This document shows positions 17,683 to 27,443 of a DNA stretch of 64,000 nucleotides, one piece after another (position 1 is the stretch's first letter; each line of letters begins with the position of its first letter). The notes under the pieces are model-generated. The model made no database searches and had not been told where the DNA came from. It worked only from the letters and a program-made list of their open reading frames with translations. The DNA is from Sphingobacteriia bacterium (GTDB lineage Bacteria > Bacteroidota > Bacteroidia > Bacteroidales > UBA7960). The stretch spans positions 62,001 through 126,000 of the forward strand of contig JAABRR010000004.1 in assembly GCA_011390785.1 (NCBI GenBank), given 5' to 3'. The position numbers and the translations under genes were made by a program.

Positions 17683-19701
17683 ATGAAGAAATTCTTCATC
17701 CTTTTATTATCTTTTTTCCTGCTTTTTATTTCATCTGAAAGTTACAGCCAAAACCGACGTACTTTGCGAGCCGATGCTGCTTTTGAATTAAAACAATATA
17801 ATACTGCACTTGAGCATTATCAAAAGGCTTATAATAAGGCCAGAAGAAAAGATAAAGTTGAAGCCACACGGATTCTTTTTCAGACAGCTATGTGTTATCG
17901 GTATCTTAATGATTCCCGTCGGGCAGAACTTTTTTTTAAGCGTGCCATTAGAGGAAGATACCCCGACTCAAAAGCTATACTATATCTGGCCGAAGCATTG
18001 GTTCAGAATGAGAAATTTGAAGATGCCCTTGAGCAGTATAATCTATATCTTGAGAAAGAACCTGATGATTGGCAGGCAAAGGTGGGAATTCAATCACTTC
18101 AGAAAAGGGAGTTCTTTGAAGAAAATCCTGGTTTGTATGAAGTAAATTTTGAAAGGAACTTTAATTCAAGAAACAATGATTTCACCCCAGCTTTTGGAGA
18201 TGTTAGAAATAGTATTTTGATTTTTGCTTCATCACGAGATGAAGCCCTTGGTTCGAAAAATGATCTCTGGACCGGGCAAAAACATACTTCCTTATTTGTT
18301 TCTTTTCTTGACAGGCAAGGGGAATGGAGTAAACCAACTTTGCTTGATGAAGGGCCTGTAAACACTGAATTTAATGAAGGTGCACCAGCTATAAATACCG
18401 TTGGAACAGAGCTGTATTTTACGCGGTGCCAGTCAATACCCGATGCAGACATCGGTTGCCGTATTTATGTTTCCGATCGTAAAGGGGCGGACTGGGCTGA
18501 TCCCCGGGAAATCAATCTTGTGACAGATAGTACGTTATCTGTGGGACATCCTGCTTTGAGTCCTGATGACATGTCATTGTATTTTGTTACTGAGATGGAA
18601 GGTGGAATAGGTGGGAAAGATATTTGGGTTGCAGAACGTGAATCCCCTGGTGGTGAATTTCTGAATCCGCGTAATCTGGGGGAAATCATCAATACTCCTG
18701 GCGATGAAATGTTTCCTCATTTTAAAGATGATGGAACTTTATATTTTTCATCCAATGGTCATCCCGGCCTGGGAGGACTTGATATTTTCTTTACGCGGCA
18801 GGATGGTAATTCATGGTCAGATCCTGAAAATTTAAGTACCCCGGTAAACAGTGTTGCTGATGATTTTGGAATCACCTTTAGAAAGGGCGCCAACTCTGGC
18901 TTCTTTTCTTCCAACAGGAAGGAGAGAGGGGCACGTGGAGATGCTATTTACTCGTTATATCTGGCACCTGTAGAGTTTACATTACAGGGCACAGTGCGCA
19001 ACGATAGTACCAAAACAGCTATAGCGCAAGCCCAGATACAGCTCATTGGTTCTGATGGTTCTTTTGCAGAAACACAAACATCAGAAACAGGAGAATATTA
19101 CTTTGATAATAACATCATAAGACAGAATACCAATTATGAAATCCTTGTAAGTAAAGAAAAGTATTTTAATGCCCGTGGTCAGGAAACAACTGTTGATATA
19201 GTAAGAAGCCGTGATTTTGTATATGATTTTTATCTGATGCCCATTCCCGAAAAACCTATTGCCCTACCCGAAATATTATATGAATTTGGGCGTTGGGAAT
19301 TGCTAACCCAGTATCAGGATTCACTTAATGGTTTGATAACCACTTTGGAAGAAAATCCAGAAATAGTTATTGAGCTGGCATCGCACACTGATAGCCGTGG
19401 TTCTGTTGAAGTAAACGATACCTTATCTCAGAAAAGAGCGCAATCTGTTGTAGATTATCTCATAGAAAGAGGTATTGACAGCAGTAGATTGGTGGCAAAG
19501 GGTTATGGCAAAACCATACCCAGGATTATTGAAAAAACAATTGAAAGACAAGGTTTTGTTTTTGAAGAAGGAACTATTCTTAACGAAGGATACATTAACT
19601 CATTACCCTCCGAAGAGCACCGTGATGCAGCTCATCAATTAAACCGACGAACAGAATTCAGGGTGTTAATGGAAGACGATGATGATGTTGATGATCCCTG
19701 A
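17683..19701 (+). CDS. OmpA-family envelope protein with TPR, beta-propeller and CRD domains (PorE-like)
   Basis: Predicted outer-membrane-associated periplasmic protein that grips peptidoglycan. Domains in order: signal peptide (about 1-22, ending SYSQ), TPR region (about 25-130, with DAAFELKQYNTALEHYQKAY), PD40/WD40-type propeller (about 160-430, repeated SPDDMSLYFV-type blades), a carboxypeptidase-regulatory-like beta-sandwich (about 435-520, GTVRNDSTKTAIAQAQIQL), and a C-terminal OmpA domain with ELASHTDSRG and LSQKRAQSV carrying the Asp and Arg that bind diaminopimelate. This exact order is that of PorE of the Porphyromonas type IX secretion system, but many Bacteroidota have paralogues, and no lipobox cysteine is present. 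The 672-residue length fits. Confidence 0.85.
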   Translation: MKKFFILLLSFFLLFISSESYSQNRRTLRADAAFELKQYNTALEHYQKAYNKARRKDKVEATRILFQTAMCYRYLNDSRRAELFFKRAIRGRYPDSKAILYLAEALVQNEKFEDALEQYNLYLEKEPDDWQAKVGIQSLQKREFFEENPGLYEVNFERNFNSRNNDFTPAFGDVRNSILIFASSRDEALGSKNDLWTGQKHTSLFVSFLDRQGEWSKPTLLDEGPVNTEFNEGAPAINTVGTELYFTRCQSIPDADIGCRIYVSDRKGADWADPREINLVTDSTLSVGHPALSPDDMSLYFVTEMEGGIGGKDIWVAERESPGGEFLNPRNLGEIINTPGDEMFPHFKDDGTLYFSSNGHPGLGGLDIFFTRQDGNSWSDPENLSTPVNSVADDFGITFRKGANSGFFSSNRKERGARGDAIYSLYLAPVEFTLQGTVRNDSTKTAIAQAQIQLIGSDGSFAETQTSETGEYYFDNNIIRQNTNYEILVSKEKYFNARGQETTVDIVRSRDFVYDFYLMPIPEKPIALPEILYEFGRWELLTQYQDSLNGLITTLEENPEIVIELASHTDSRGSVEVNDTLSQKRAQSVVDYLIERGIDSSRLVAKGYGKTIPRIIEKTIERQGFVFEEGTILNEGYINSLPSEEHRDAAHQLNRRTEFRVLMEDDDDVDDP

Positions 19702-19779
19702 TAAAGTTTTGTTGGTTTTCAGAAAGATTTCAGCATTACTATTTCTGTGAAAATATGAGTGTATTTAAAGCAAAAGATT

Positions 19780-20958
19780 ATGGAGTTCTCGGGTAACTAT
19801 GATAAAAGAGGAGTTTCAGCATCAAAAAAAGATGTGCATAATGCTATAAAAAATATTGACAAAGGGATTTTTCCCAAAGCTTTCTGTAAAGTAGTTCCCG
19901 ATTATCTCGGCCAGGATCCAGTCTGGTGTAATGTGATGCATGCTGATGGGGCTGGCACGAAATCTTCACTAGCATACATTTATTGGAAAGAAACAGGTGA
20001 TATTTCTGTGTGGAAAGGTATTGCTCAAGATGCTATTGTAATGAATCTGGATGATCTGCTTTGTGTGGGTATTATTGATAACATAATTATTTCATCTACC
20101 ATTGGACGAAACAAGAGAATAATTCCCGGTAAAGTAATCAGTGCAATAATTGAAGGAACAGAAGAGTTTCTCGAAAAAATGCGCGGCCATGGTATTAACA
20201 TCTGGTCAACAGGAGGAGAAACCGCTGATGTAGGCGATCTGGTAAAAACAATTATTGTTGATTCTACAGTTACAGCCCGAGTTAAGCGCGAGTCTGTTAT
20301 TACCAATGAAAAAATAGGAGATGGAGATGTAATTATAGGTCTTACATCTTATGGTCAGGCTGTTTATGAAGATGAATATAATGGAGGTATGGGTAGTAAT
20401 GGGCTTACATCTGCAAGGCACGATGTTTTTAATAAAATATACGCCCAAAAATATCCTGAAAGCTATGATAATTCACTAGCCAATAATTTAGTTTACATTG
20501 GGTCGAAAAGGCTTACTGACACTTTAGAAGGACTTGCGGGGACCGATGTTGGCAAGCTGGTTCTTTCCCCAACAAGAACATACGCGCCAGTAATGAAAGA
20601 AATACTATATCAATATAAACCTTATATCAATGGCATAATTCATAATAGCGGCGGTGCTCAAACCAAAGTTTTAAATTTTATTGAAGATCTCCACGTAGTT
20701 AAAAACAATTTATTTCCCATTCCTCCGCTTTTTGAGCTCATTCAGAAAGAGTCAAAAACTTCATGGCAGGAAATGTATCAGGTTTTTAATATGGGACATC
20801 GTATGGAGATCTATATTGATAAAAGGTATGCAGAACAGATTATACAAATTAGCAAAGGTTTTGGTGTTGATGCCCGTGTAATAGGATTTTGTGAAAAGGG
20901 AAAAGGCCGAAACCTTACCATCCATTCCCCATCGGGTATTTTCAAATACACATTGTAA
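19780..20958 (+). CDS. purM: Phosphoribosylformylglycinamidine cyclo-ligase (AIR synthetase)
   Basis: Catalyses ATP-dependent ring closure of FGAM to aminoimidazole ribonucleotide in purine synthesis. The sequence contains KRGVSASKKDVHNAI, MHADGAGTKSSLAYIYWKETGD and NLDDLLCVGIIDNI, plus IGLTSYGQAVYEDEYNGGMGSNGLTSARHD, all typical of the Bacteroidota PurM. The frame can be opened at a GTG at 19759, but ATG at 19780 gives the usual N-terminus (MEFSGNYDKRGVSAS), so it is preferred (392 residues). Bacteroidota PurM lacks nothing obvious here. The prfA promoter overlaps the end of this gene. Confidence 0.93.
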   Translation: MEFSGNYDKRGVSASKKDVHNAIKNIDKGIFPKAFCKVVPDYLGQDPVWCNVMHADGAGTKSSLAYIYWKETGDISVWKGIAQDAIVMNLDDLLCVGIIDNIIISSTIGRNKRIIPGKVISAIIEGTEEFLEKMRGHGINIWSTGGETADVGDLVKTIIVDSTVTARVKRESVITNEKIGDGDVIIGLTSYGQAVYEDEYNGGMGSNGLTSARHDVFNKIYAQKYPESYDNSLANNLVYIGSKRLTDTLEGLAGTDVGKLVLSPTRTYAPVMKEILYQYKPYINGIIHNSGGAQTKVLNFIEDLHVVKNNLFPIPPLFELIQKESKTSWQEMYQVFNMGHRMEIYIDKRYAEQIIQISKGFGVDARVIGFCEKGKGRNLTIHSPSGIFKYTL

Positions 20959-20982
20959 AACCGCTGCTTTTTAGTAATTTTG
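20953..20982 (+). promoter_or_regulatory. Promoter of prfA-pyrF
   Basis: TTG at 20953-20955, inside the last codons of purM, and TAATTTTG at 20975-20982 are separated by 19 bases. prfA starts at 21062. Confidence 0.65.
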
Positions 20983-21061
20983 CGGCCATATATATATATT
21001 ACTTATAGCTAAAATCTGTTAGCTTTAAGTAATCTTACAAATTATTTTTTTAAGAATTGCC

Positions 21062-22135
21062 ATGCTATTAGATAAACTTGAAGCTATATATAACAGGTTT
21101 AAAGAAGTTTCTCAGCTTATTACTGATCCCGGTATTATCGCCGATATGAAAAGATATATTCAGCTTAATAAGGAGTACAAAGATCTGGAAGAAATTGTAG
21201 AAGCCTACATGGAGTACAAAAATGTGGTTGAAAATATTCAATCTTCAAAAGATATTCTTGCCAACGAAAAGGATGAAGAATTTCGTGAAATGGCAAAGCA
21301 GGAATTAGAAGAACTAACTGAAAGAGAAGATGAACTGGAAGAGAAGATAAAAATTCTCCTTGTACCTTCTGATCCACAAGATGGTAAAAATGCCATTGTT
21401 GAAATACGTGGAGGTACTGGTGGAGACGAAGCCGCTATATTTGCCGGTGATCTGTTCAGAATGTATATTAAATACTGTGAGAAAAAAGGTTGGAAAACCG
21501 AAATAGTTGATACCAACGAAGGAACTTCAGGCGGTTTTAAAGAAATTGTTTTTAATGTTTCGGGAAATAAGGTTTATGGAACGCTAAAATACGAATCAGG
21601 AGTACATCGTGTTCAGCGGGTACCCCAAACAGAAACACAGGGTCGTGTTCATACTTCTGCTGCCACTGTTGCAGTATTGCCTGAAGCCGATGAGTTTGAT
21701 ATCGATTTGAAAGCCAGTGATATACGAAAAGATACCTACTGTTCTTCCGGGCCTGGCGGTCAGTCTGTAAATACTACTTATTCTGCCGTTAGATTAACGC
21801 ATATTCCTTCAGGATTGGTAGTTACCTGCCAGGATCAGAAATCGCAGATCAAAAACCTTGAAAAAGCCATGACTGTGCTTAGAACACGGCTCTTTGATAT
21901 GGAATACAAAAAGTATCTTGATGATATTGCCTCAAAAAGGAAAACTATGGTTTCTACCGGAGATCGTTCGGCAAAAATCCGTACCTATAATTATCCACAG
22001 GGGAGGGTTACCGATCATCGCATCGGACTTACCTTATACAACCTTTCAGCCATTATTGATGGTGAGATTGAAGATATTATTGATGCGCTGAAAGTAGCTG
22101 AAAATGCGGAAAAACTCAAAGAAGGGGTGGCCTAA
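21062..22135 (+). CDS. prfA: Peptide chain release factor 1
   Basis: Recognises UAA and UAG stop codons and triggers peptide release on the ribosome. The 357 residues contain the catalytic GGQ at 232-234 ([12 protein letters not shown]) and the decoding loop at 188-190, which reads PQT instead of the textbook PAT ([16 protein letters not shown]). The acidic linker [26 protein letters not shown] is typical. It is followed 11 bases later by pyrF and the two are probably cotranscribed. Confidence 0.97.
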   Translation: MLLDKLEAIYNRFKEVSQLITDPGIIADMKRYIQLNKEYKDLEEIVEAYMEYKNVVENIQSSKDILANEKDEEFREMAKQELEELTEREDELEEKIKILLVPSDPQDGKNAIVEIRGGTGGDEAAIFAGDLFRMYIKYCEKKGWKTEIVDTNEGTSGGFKEIVFNVSGNKVYGTLKYESGVHRVQRVPQTETQGRVHTSAATVAVLPEADEFDIDLKASDIRKDTYCSSGPGGQSVNTTYSAVRLTHIPSGLVVTCQDQKSQIKNLEKAMTVLRTRLFDMEYKKYLDDIASKRKTMVSTGDRSAKIRTYNYPQGRVTDHRIGLTLYNLSAIIDGEIEDIIDALKVAENAEKLKEGVA

Positions 22136-22146
22136 TTTCACATACT

Positions 22147-23007
22147 ATGAATAAAACCCAGCTGTTAAATTTAATAAAAAGAAAAAGATCTTTTCTTTGT
22201 GTTGGGCTTGATACCGATATTAGAAAAATACCTGAATTTCTGCTTGAGAACGATGATCCAATATTCGAATTTAACAGGCATATCATAGATGCAACCTTAC
22301 CTTTCGTTATTTCTTATAAACCCAATTTAGCTTTTTATGAAGCCATGGGAAGTAAGGGTTTGGTTAGCCTTGAAAAAACAATGAATTATATCAATAATTT
22401 GTCAGAAGAAGTTTTTACGATTGCCGATGCAAAAAGAGGAGATATTGGAAATTCAGCATCATATTATGCCAGGGCCTTTTTCGAATTAATGAATTTTGAT
22501 GCTGTAACCGTAAGTCCATATATGGGTTATGATTCTTTGCAACCTTTTCTTGCTTATAAAGATAAATGGGCAATTGCTTTAGCGCTTACATCTAATACTG
22601 GCTCATCGGATTTTCAACTTTTGCCAATTAAGGAAGAGAGAAATAATACGGAAGAGTTTGCAGAAAAATTTTTATTTGAGGCAGTCCTCGAAAAGGCCAG
22701 TTTGTGGGAAAACAGCAACCGGCTAATGTTTGTTGTGGGAGCCACACAGGGTGAATTGTTCAAAAAGGTCAGAAGGGCAGCACCTGAATCATTTCTACTT
22801 GTTCCAGGAGTTGGAGCCCAGGGTGGAAGTCTTGAACAGGTGGCTTCTTTAGGAATGACAGACGAATGCGGCCTTATCGTTAATGCATCCAGAAGCATAA
22901 TATTTGCTTCAGGCGGTAAAGATTTTTCAGAGAAAGCCGCTCAGGAAGCTTACTCCACTCAAAAAGAAATGGAGCAGCTTCTGATAAACAAGGGGATTAT
23001 TTCGTAA
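22147..23007 (+). CDS. pyrF: Orotidine 5'-phosphate decarboxylase, type 2
   Basis: Last step of de novo UMP synthesis, decarboxylation of OMP. The active-site motif IADAKRGDIGNSASYYA holds the Asp-Lys-Asp core. Other family marks are LCVGLDTDIRKIPEF, SYKPNLAFYEA, LVPGVGAQGG and VNASRSIIFA, and the length of 286 residues is that of the type 2 subfamily, longer than E. coli PyrF. It ends 3 bases from the convergent ilvE stop codon, with no room for a conventional terminator between them. Confidence 0.95.
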   Translation: MNKTQLLNLIKRKRSFLCVGLDTDIRKIPEFLLENDDPIFEFNRHIIDATLPFVISYKPNLAFYEAMGSKGLVSLEKTMNYINNLSEEVFTIADAKRGDIGNSASYYARAFFELMNFDAVTVSPYMGYDSLQPFLAYKDKWAIALALTSNTGSSDFQLLPIKEERNNTEEFAEKFLFEAVLEKASLWENSNRLMFVVGATQGELFKKVRRAAPESFLLVPGVGAQGGSLEQVASLGMTDECGLIVNASRSIIFASGGKDFSEKAAQEAYSTQKEMEQLLINKGIIS

Positions 23008-23010
23008 GAA

Positions 23011-24030
23011 TTAATCCAGTATAGTAACCCAGTTATGAGAATCTTTTTCTTCTCCAAACTGAATAGCCTGAAGTTTTTCATAAAGTTTCTGTGATACAGG
23101 ACCCGCTTTACCATCTTTACAAAACAGGTATTCCATTCCACTTTCGCGATCAACAATTTTTTTAATAGGTGAAATAATGGCTGCAGTGCCACATGCACCC
23201 ACTTCATCAAATTCAGAAAGTTCATCAACAGCAACAGGCCTTCTTTCAACTTCAAGACCCATATTCTGGGCTAGTTGCATCAGGCTTTTATTGGTAATAG
23301 AGGGTAAAATAGAATCCGACTTTGGTGTTATATATTTGTTTCCTTTAATGGCAAAAAAATTGGCCGGACCTGCTTCATCAATATACTTCTTTTCTTTGGC
23401 TTCGAGAAAGAGAACGGCAGAAAATCCTTCTTTTTTAGCTCTTTCAGAAGCTCTCAGACTTCCGGCATAATTACCACCTACCTTTATGTGCCCGGTTCCC
23501 AGTGGAGCAGCTCTATCTATATCTTTCACAATTTGCATGGTAACGGGATTAAAACCTTCTTTAAAATAAGGGCCTACCGGACCTACGAATACCATAAATA
23601 GGTATTCATGGGCAGGATTAACACCTACCTGAACGCCGGTGCCGATTAAAAGGGGGCGTATATAAAGAGAGGCTCCATGACCAAAAGGAGGAACATAACC
23701 TGCATTTAACATTACCGCCTTAGAGATCATTTTAAAAAATAATTCATCAGATACTTCAGCCATCAGAATACCCTCGGATGATGTACGAAGCCTTGCTGCA
23801 TTTTCCTGCCAGCGAAACAGTCTTATTTTACCATCTTTCCCTTTATATGCTTTCATTCCTTCAAATGCTTCCTGACCATAATGAAGGGTAGTAGCCGCCA
23901 TATGAATATTGATGTACTCTGATGATGAAACTTCTATTTCGCCCCAGTTTTCATTGCGGTAATAGCACCTTACATTATAATCTGTTTTAAAATACGCAAA
24001 TGGTAACCTATCCCAATTAATATTTTGCAT
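23011..24030 (-). CDS. ilvE: Branched-chain amino acid aminotransferase
   Basis: PLP enzyme that interconverts leucine, isoleucine and valine with their 2-oxoacids. The 339 residues match the class IV, eukaryote-like BCAT group: YGQEAFEGMKAYKGKDG, RPLLIGTGVQVGVNP, the PLP lysine in HIKVGGNYAGSL, and DEVGACGTAAIISPI near the C-terminus. It stands alone upstream of the hybrid kinase gene on the same strand. Its products, branched 2-oxoacids, are possible substrates of the korDABC-encoded complex if that is of the Vor type. Confidence 0.94.
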   Translation of the reverse strand: MQNINWDRLPFAYFKTDYNVRCYYRNENWGEIEVSSSEYINIHMAATTLHYGQEAFEGMKAYKGKDGKIRLFRWQENAARLRTSSEGILMAEVSDELFFKMISKAVMLNAGYVPPFGHGASLYIRPLLIGTGVQVGVNPAHEYLFMVFVGPVGPYFKEGFNPVTMQIVKDIDRAAPLGTGHIKVGGNYAGSLRASERAKKEGFSAVLFLEAKEKKYIDEAGPANFFAIKGNKYITPKSDSILPSITNKSLMQLAQNMGLEVERRPVAVDELSEFDEVGACGTAAIISPIKKIVDRESGMEYLFCKDGKAGPVSQKLYEKLQAIQFGEEKDSHNWVTILD

Positions 24031-24081
24031 AACTGTTTGTTTAAAAATTTAATTTGATATTTTTTTTAAGGATTTTGTTCG

Positions 24082-26442
24082 TTAATTACTTATCAAATCA
24101 TGAATAATCTCCAATAATTTGTTTTCGTTGATGGGTTTTGATACATAGTCATCCATACCTGCATTCAGAAATCTCTCCCGGTCTCCAGGTATTGCATATC
24201 CTGTAATAGCTATGATGGGAATCGGCTTATTAACATTGGTTTCATTTTCTAATTCCCTGATCTTTCTGGTTGTTTCAAAGCCGTCCATTTTAGGCATTTG
24301 ACCGTCCATTAGAATAATGTCGAATTGGTCCTTTTTATACTTTTCAAGAGCAATTAACCCATTTGATGCTGTATCTACAAGCCATCCCTGTGCTTTTAGA
24401 AACCCGGCAAGATATAGCTGATTAATGGCATCATCTTCTGCGATAAGAATTTTAAATTTTCTGTTGCTCACTTTTTCTTCATTTTTAGCGGTATTGACAT
24501 CTGTATGATCTGTATTTTGAAGTGCTGAATTGGTAACAATAAGTGGAATTTCGAATGCTACAACACTTCCTTCTCCCAAAATACTTTCAAAGCTTACTTT
24601 TCCATTCATCATCTCTGCAAGACTTTTAACAATACTTAGTCCCAGTCCCGTACCCTGAAATTCTTTTTTTGCCGAAATATCCAACTGACGAAATGATTCA
24701 AACATTTTGGGAATGTCTTCTTTCTTAACGCCAATACCCGTATCATATACTTTGAATTCGAGAGTAACTGTATCCGACTGTATTTTTTTACATGAAATAT
24801 TCAGGGTAACTTCACCTTCGTTAGTAAATTTAATGGCGTTGCTCAGAAGGTTATTCAAAATTTGAATGATTTTTTTTTCATCACCATAAAGATGGTCAGG
24901 AACATTAGGTTCAACATGAAAATCAATATTTAATTCTTTAGATAATATCTGGGGTTGAAAAGAATCTATCACATGTTTTATCATTTCATTTAGCTTGAAA
25001 CTGGCAAATATAAGGTCTACCTTATTAGCTTCAATCTTTGAGAAATCTAGAATATCATTAAGAATATTCAATAAATTGGAAGATGATACTGAAATGGAGT
25101 TTAAATAATTTTTCTGATCCTGGGTTAAAGGAGTTTTAGAAAGAGTACTGGTCATTCCAATAATAGCATTTAACGGATTTCGGATTTCATGACTCATATT
25201 TGCCAGAAATTCTGATTTTGCTTTATTGGCCCTTTCCGCTACTTCTTTAGCTTTTAGTAATTCTTCTTTTTCTTTTCTTTCGGTAATATCGCGCGAAACA
25301 CATACTATTTCCTGGACCAGGCTGGTGTTTTGGTTATAAATTACCTGGTTGTTCGTTTCGAACCAGATGTAAGTGTTATCCTTTTTCCTGATCCTGTAAC
25401 TTTCTATAAATGAATTGGTTCTGTTTTCAAGAAGAAGTATGTGGTTTTTTCTAATATTTTCTACATCCTCCGGATGAATTAGTTGATAGGCAGACAGACC
25501 CGTAAGCTCATCAGGAATATAACCCAAAAGTTTTGAACATGCCGGAGAAACATAAAGATAAGTACGATCCCAGTTATGTTTTGAGATCATATCGCTGGAA
25601 TTTTCTGCCAGAATCCGGTATCTTTCTTCACTATGCCTGATAACCTCTTCGGCTTGCTTACGTTCTGTAATATTCCTTATGGTACCAATTATTTTACTGG
25701 GATTACCTTGCGGGTCGTAAATAAACTTACAGGTAAAGGATGTAGGAAGTTTTTGGCCATTTTCTTTTCTCAGGTAGATCTCATAGTCGGAAACCACACC
25801 TTTTTTTTTGATAAAATCCAGAAATTGATACTCTTCATTTTTATCGTTAAACAGGTGATTGTTTATTAAATCTTCTCTGTTTATTGAGAGCATATTCTCT
25901 ACTGATGGTGAAATTTCCAAAATCTCTCCTTTAAGAGAAATTTCGAAATAAACATCCTGGATATTTTCAAAAATACTTCGATGCTTTTCTTCACTTTTCT
26001 TTAAAGCCTGCTGCGATTCATAAAGCTTATTTTCAATATCTATGTGATTAATAACCTGCTTTACAATAGTTGGCAAAAGATCAATGAAGTTGCTATCTTT
26101 TACCATATAATCCAATGCGCCCAGCTTCATCATTTCTACCGCTGTTTTTTCATCGCCATGACCTGTAATAATAACAAAAGGAATATCAATATTGTCCTTT
26201 CTTAGAATTTTAATAACCTGCTCGCCACTCATTTCATAGAGTTGATAATCGAGCAACAGGAGAATATCCATTCGGCTATTTTCTTTGAGCCATTCAATGG
26301 CTTCATTACCTGTATAAAAACCTTTTGTTTTATGGTTATTTTTTTGCAAAGTTTTTTGGATGAGGGTATTTAAAGCCACATCATCTTCTACAACAACGAT
26401 TGAAAAATTGGATGCATAATCTTTATTTGAAAGGTTTTGCAT
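24082..26442 (-). CDS. Hybrid sensor histidine kinase (REC-PAS-PAS-HisKA-HATPase-REC)
   Basis: Predicted cytoplasmic phosphorelay protein; no transmembrane helix is seen. Order: N-terminal receiver (about 12-130, phosphoacceptor Asp65 in LLLLDYQLYE), a PAS domain (about 150-265), a second PAS (about 270-390, with YLYVSPACSKLLGY), HisKA with His418 in NMSHEIRNPLNAI, HATPase with NLLSNAIKFTNEG and DTGIGVKKEDIPKMFESF, and a C-terminal receiver with LMDGQMPKMDGFETT. The N-terminal receiver suggests it is itself a phosphotransfer target of another kinase. A well-formed promoter lies upstream. No output regulator is adjacent except single-domain receivers. Confidence 0.92.
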   Translation of the reverse strand: MQNLSNKDYASNFSIVVVEDDVALNTLIQKTLQKNNHKTKGFYTGNEAIEWLKENSRMDILLLLDYQLYEMSGEQVIKILRKDNIDIPFVIITGHGDEKTAVEMMKLGALDYMVKDSNFIDLLPTIVKQVINHIDIENKLYESQQALKKSEEKHRSIFENIQDVYFEISLKGEILEISPSVENMLSINREDLINNHLFNDKNEEYQFLDFIKKKGVVSDYEIYLRKENGQKLPTSFTCKFIYDPQGNPSKIIGTIRNITERKQAEEVIRHSEERYRILAENSSDMISKHNWDRTYLYVSPACSKLLGYIPDELTGLSAYQLIHPEDVENIRKNHILLLENRTNSFIESYRIRKKDNTYIWFETNNQVIYNQNTSLVQEIVCVSRDITERKEKEELLKAKEVAERANKAKSEFLANMSHEIRNPLNAIIGMTSTLSKTPLTQDQKNYLNSISVSSSNLLNILNDILDFSKIEANKVDLIFASFKLNEMIKHVIDSFQPQILSKELNIDFHVEPNVPDHLYGDEKKIIQILNNLLSNAIKFTNEGEVTLNISCKKIQSDTVTLEFKVYDTGIGVKKEDIPKMFESFRQLDISAKKEFQGTGLGLSIVKSLAEMMNGKVSFESILGEGSVVAFEIPLIVTNSALQNTDHTDVNTAKNEEKVSNRKFKILIAEDDAINQLYLAGFLKAQGWLVDTASNGLIALEKYKKDQFDIILMDGQMPKMDGFETTRKIRELENETNVNKPIPIIAITGYAIPGDRERFLNAGMDDYVSKPINENKLLEIIHDLISN

Positions 26443-26496
26443 TATAGGATGTTTTATAGTATTTAAAACGTAAGGATTGACTGATCAAAATTCGCA

Positions 26497-26527
26497 CAAA
26501 TTTAGCACAAACAATTTGCAATAACAA
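26497..26527 (-). promoter_or_regulatory. Promoter of the hybrid histidine kinase gene
   Basis: On the minus strand, TTG (26527-26525) and TAAATTTG (26504-26497) are separated by 20 bases. A second -7-like TATCTTTG overlaps at 26532-26525 but lacks a -33 partner. Confidence 0.65.
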
Positions 26528-26714
26528 AGATAGAATTATGTGCTTTAAATGATTGAATTATTGATAAAGATAGCTTAAATTAACTTCTGTTTTTGTAAAC
26601 CAATAATTGCTAAAATCTTTGAAATCATAATAGTAAGCTTTTATTGTCTTAAACTATCCAGATTATGATTTCTTTTAGGAGGGTTTTGGTTGTATTTGTA
26701 TCAAGAAGTGCTTA

Positions 26715-27152
26715 CTATATTGGGTTCGGTATTTCAATTATATCAAGATAATAACCTAATCTTTTAACAATTTCAATGAATCTCTGGTAATCTATGGGTT
26801 TTACAATGTAGCTGTTACATCCTAAAGCATGGCAGGCTTCAATTTCTTTGGGATTGTCGGTTGTAGTGATCATTATTACCGGAATTTTTTTTGTTTCATC
26901 AGCATTTTTTAGTTTTTCCAGTACTTCGATTCCGTCAACTTTGGGCATCTTAATATCTAATAAGATAACATATGCAGAATCTTTATTAATAAAGTATTCT
27001 GATCCTTCATTAAAAAAGAATGACAAAACATCTTCGCCGTTTTTGAAGTGTAAAATTGGATTAACTATACCCGATCGCTTTAAATTTCTTTTTATTAATA
27101 AGGCATGTCCTTCATCATCCTCAACAATTACTATATTGATATTTTTTTTCAT
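26715..27152 (-). CDS. Single-domain response regulator (Rcp1-like)
   Basis: A 145-residue protein consisting only of a receiver domain, with the acidic pair in IVEDDEGHA, phosphoacceptor Asp in LLDIKMPKVDG (about residue 68), switch Thr in MITTTDNP and Lys in SYIVKPID. Its length and form resemble the Rcp1 type, which partners with phytochrome-like or PAS kinases. There is no output domain, so it would pass a phosphoryl group on or act by binding. It lies between the hybrid kinase and CheB-CheR-PAS genes, which are plausible partners. Confidence 0.92.
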   Translation of the reverse strand: MKKNINIVIVEDDEGHALLIKRNLKRSGIVNPILHFKNGEDVLSFFFNEGSEYFINKDSAYVILLDIKMPKVDGIEVLEKLKNADETKKIPVIMITTTDNPKEIEACHALGCNSYIVKPIDYQRFIEIVKRLGYYLDIIEIPNPI

Positions 27153-27443
27153 GTATTTGTAGTTTTATTCAATAGCCACATTGCTTTCCCGTTTTCAAGG
27201 AAAAAGATCCAGTTAATTGTTGAAAATAGTACTTACCGGCAAGCTACCATACTTTGCATACTTTTTTCTAAGAATATAAATTGATTTAAATGATGCTGGC
27301 CTTTATAGTAATTTTTAAGGCTTTGAAAGTATTAAAAATATATTAAATAAAACAGGGTAAAAACTCCTGATTTATCTTTTTTTTTCTGTTGAAATAATGG
27401 GTTAGTTTGCATTTATACAGATAAATAACAAAATCATGAATAG

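Noticed and set aside
19759-19779. GTG start for purM at 19759
   Set aside because: ATG at 19780 gives the usual family N-terminus.
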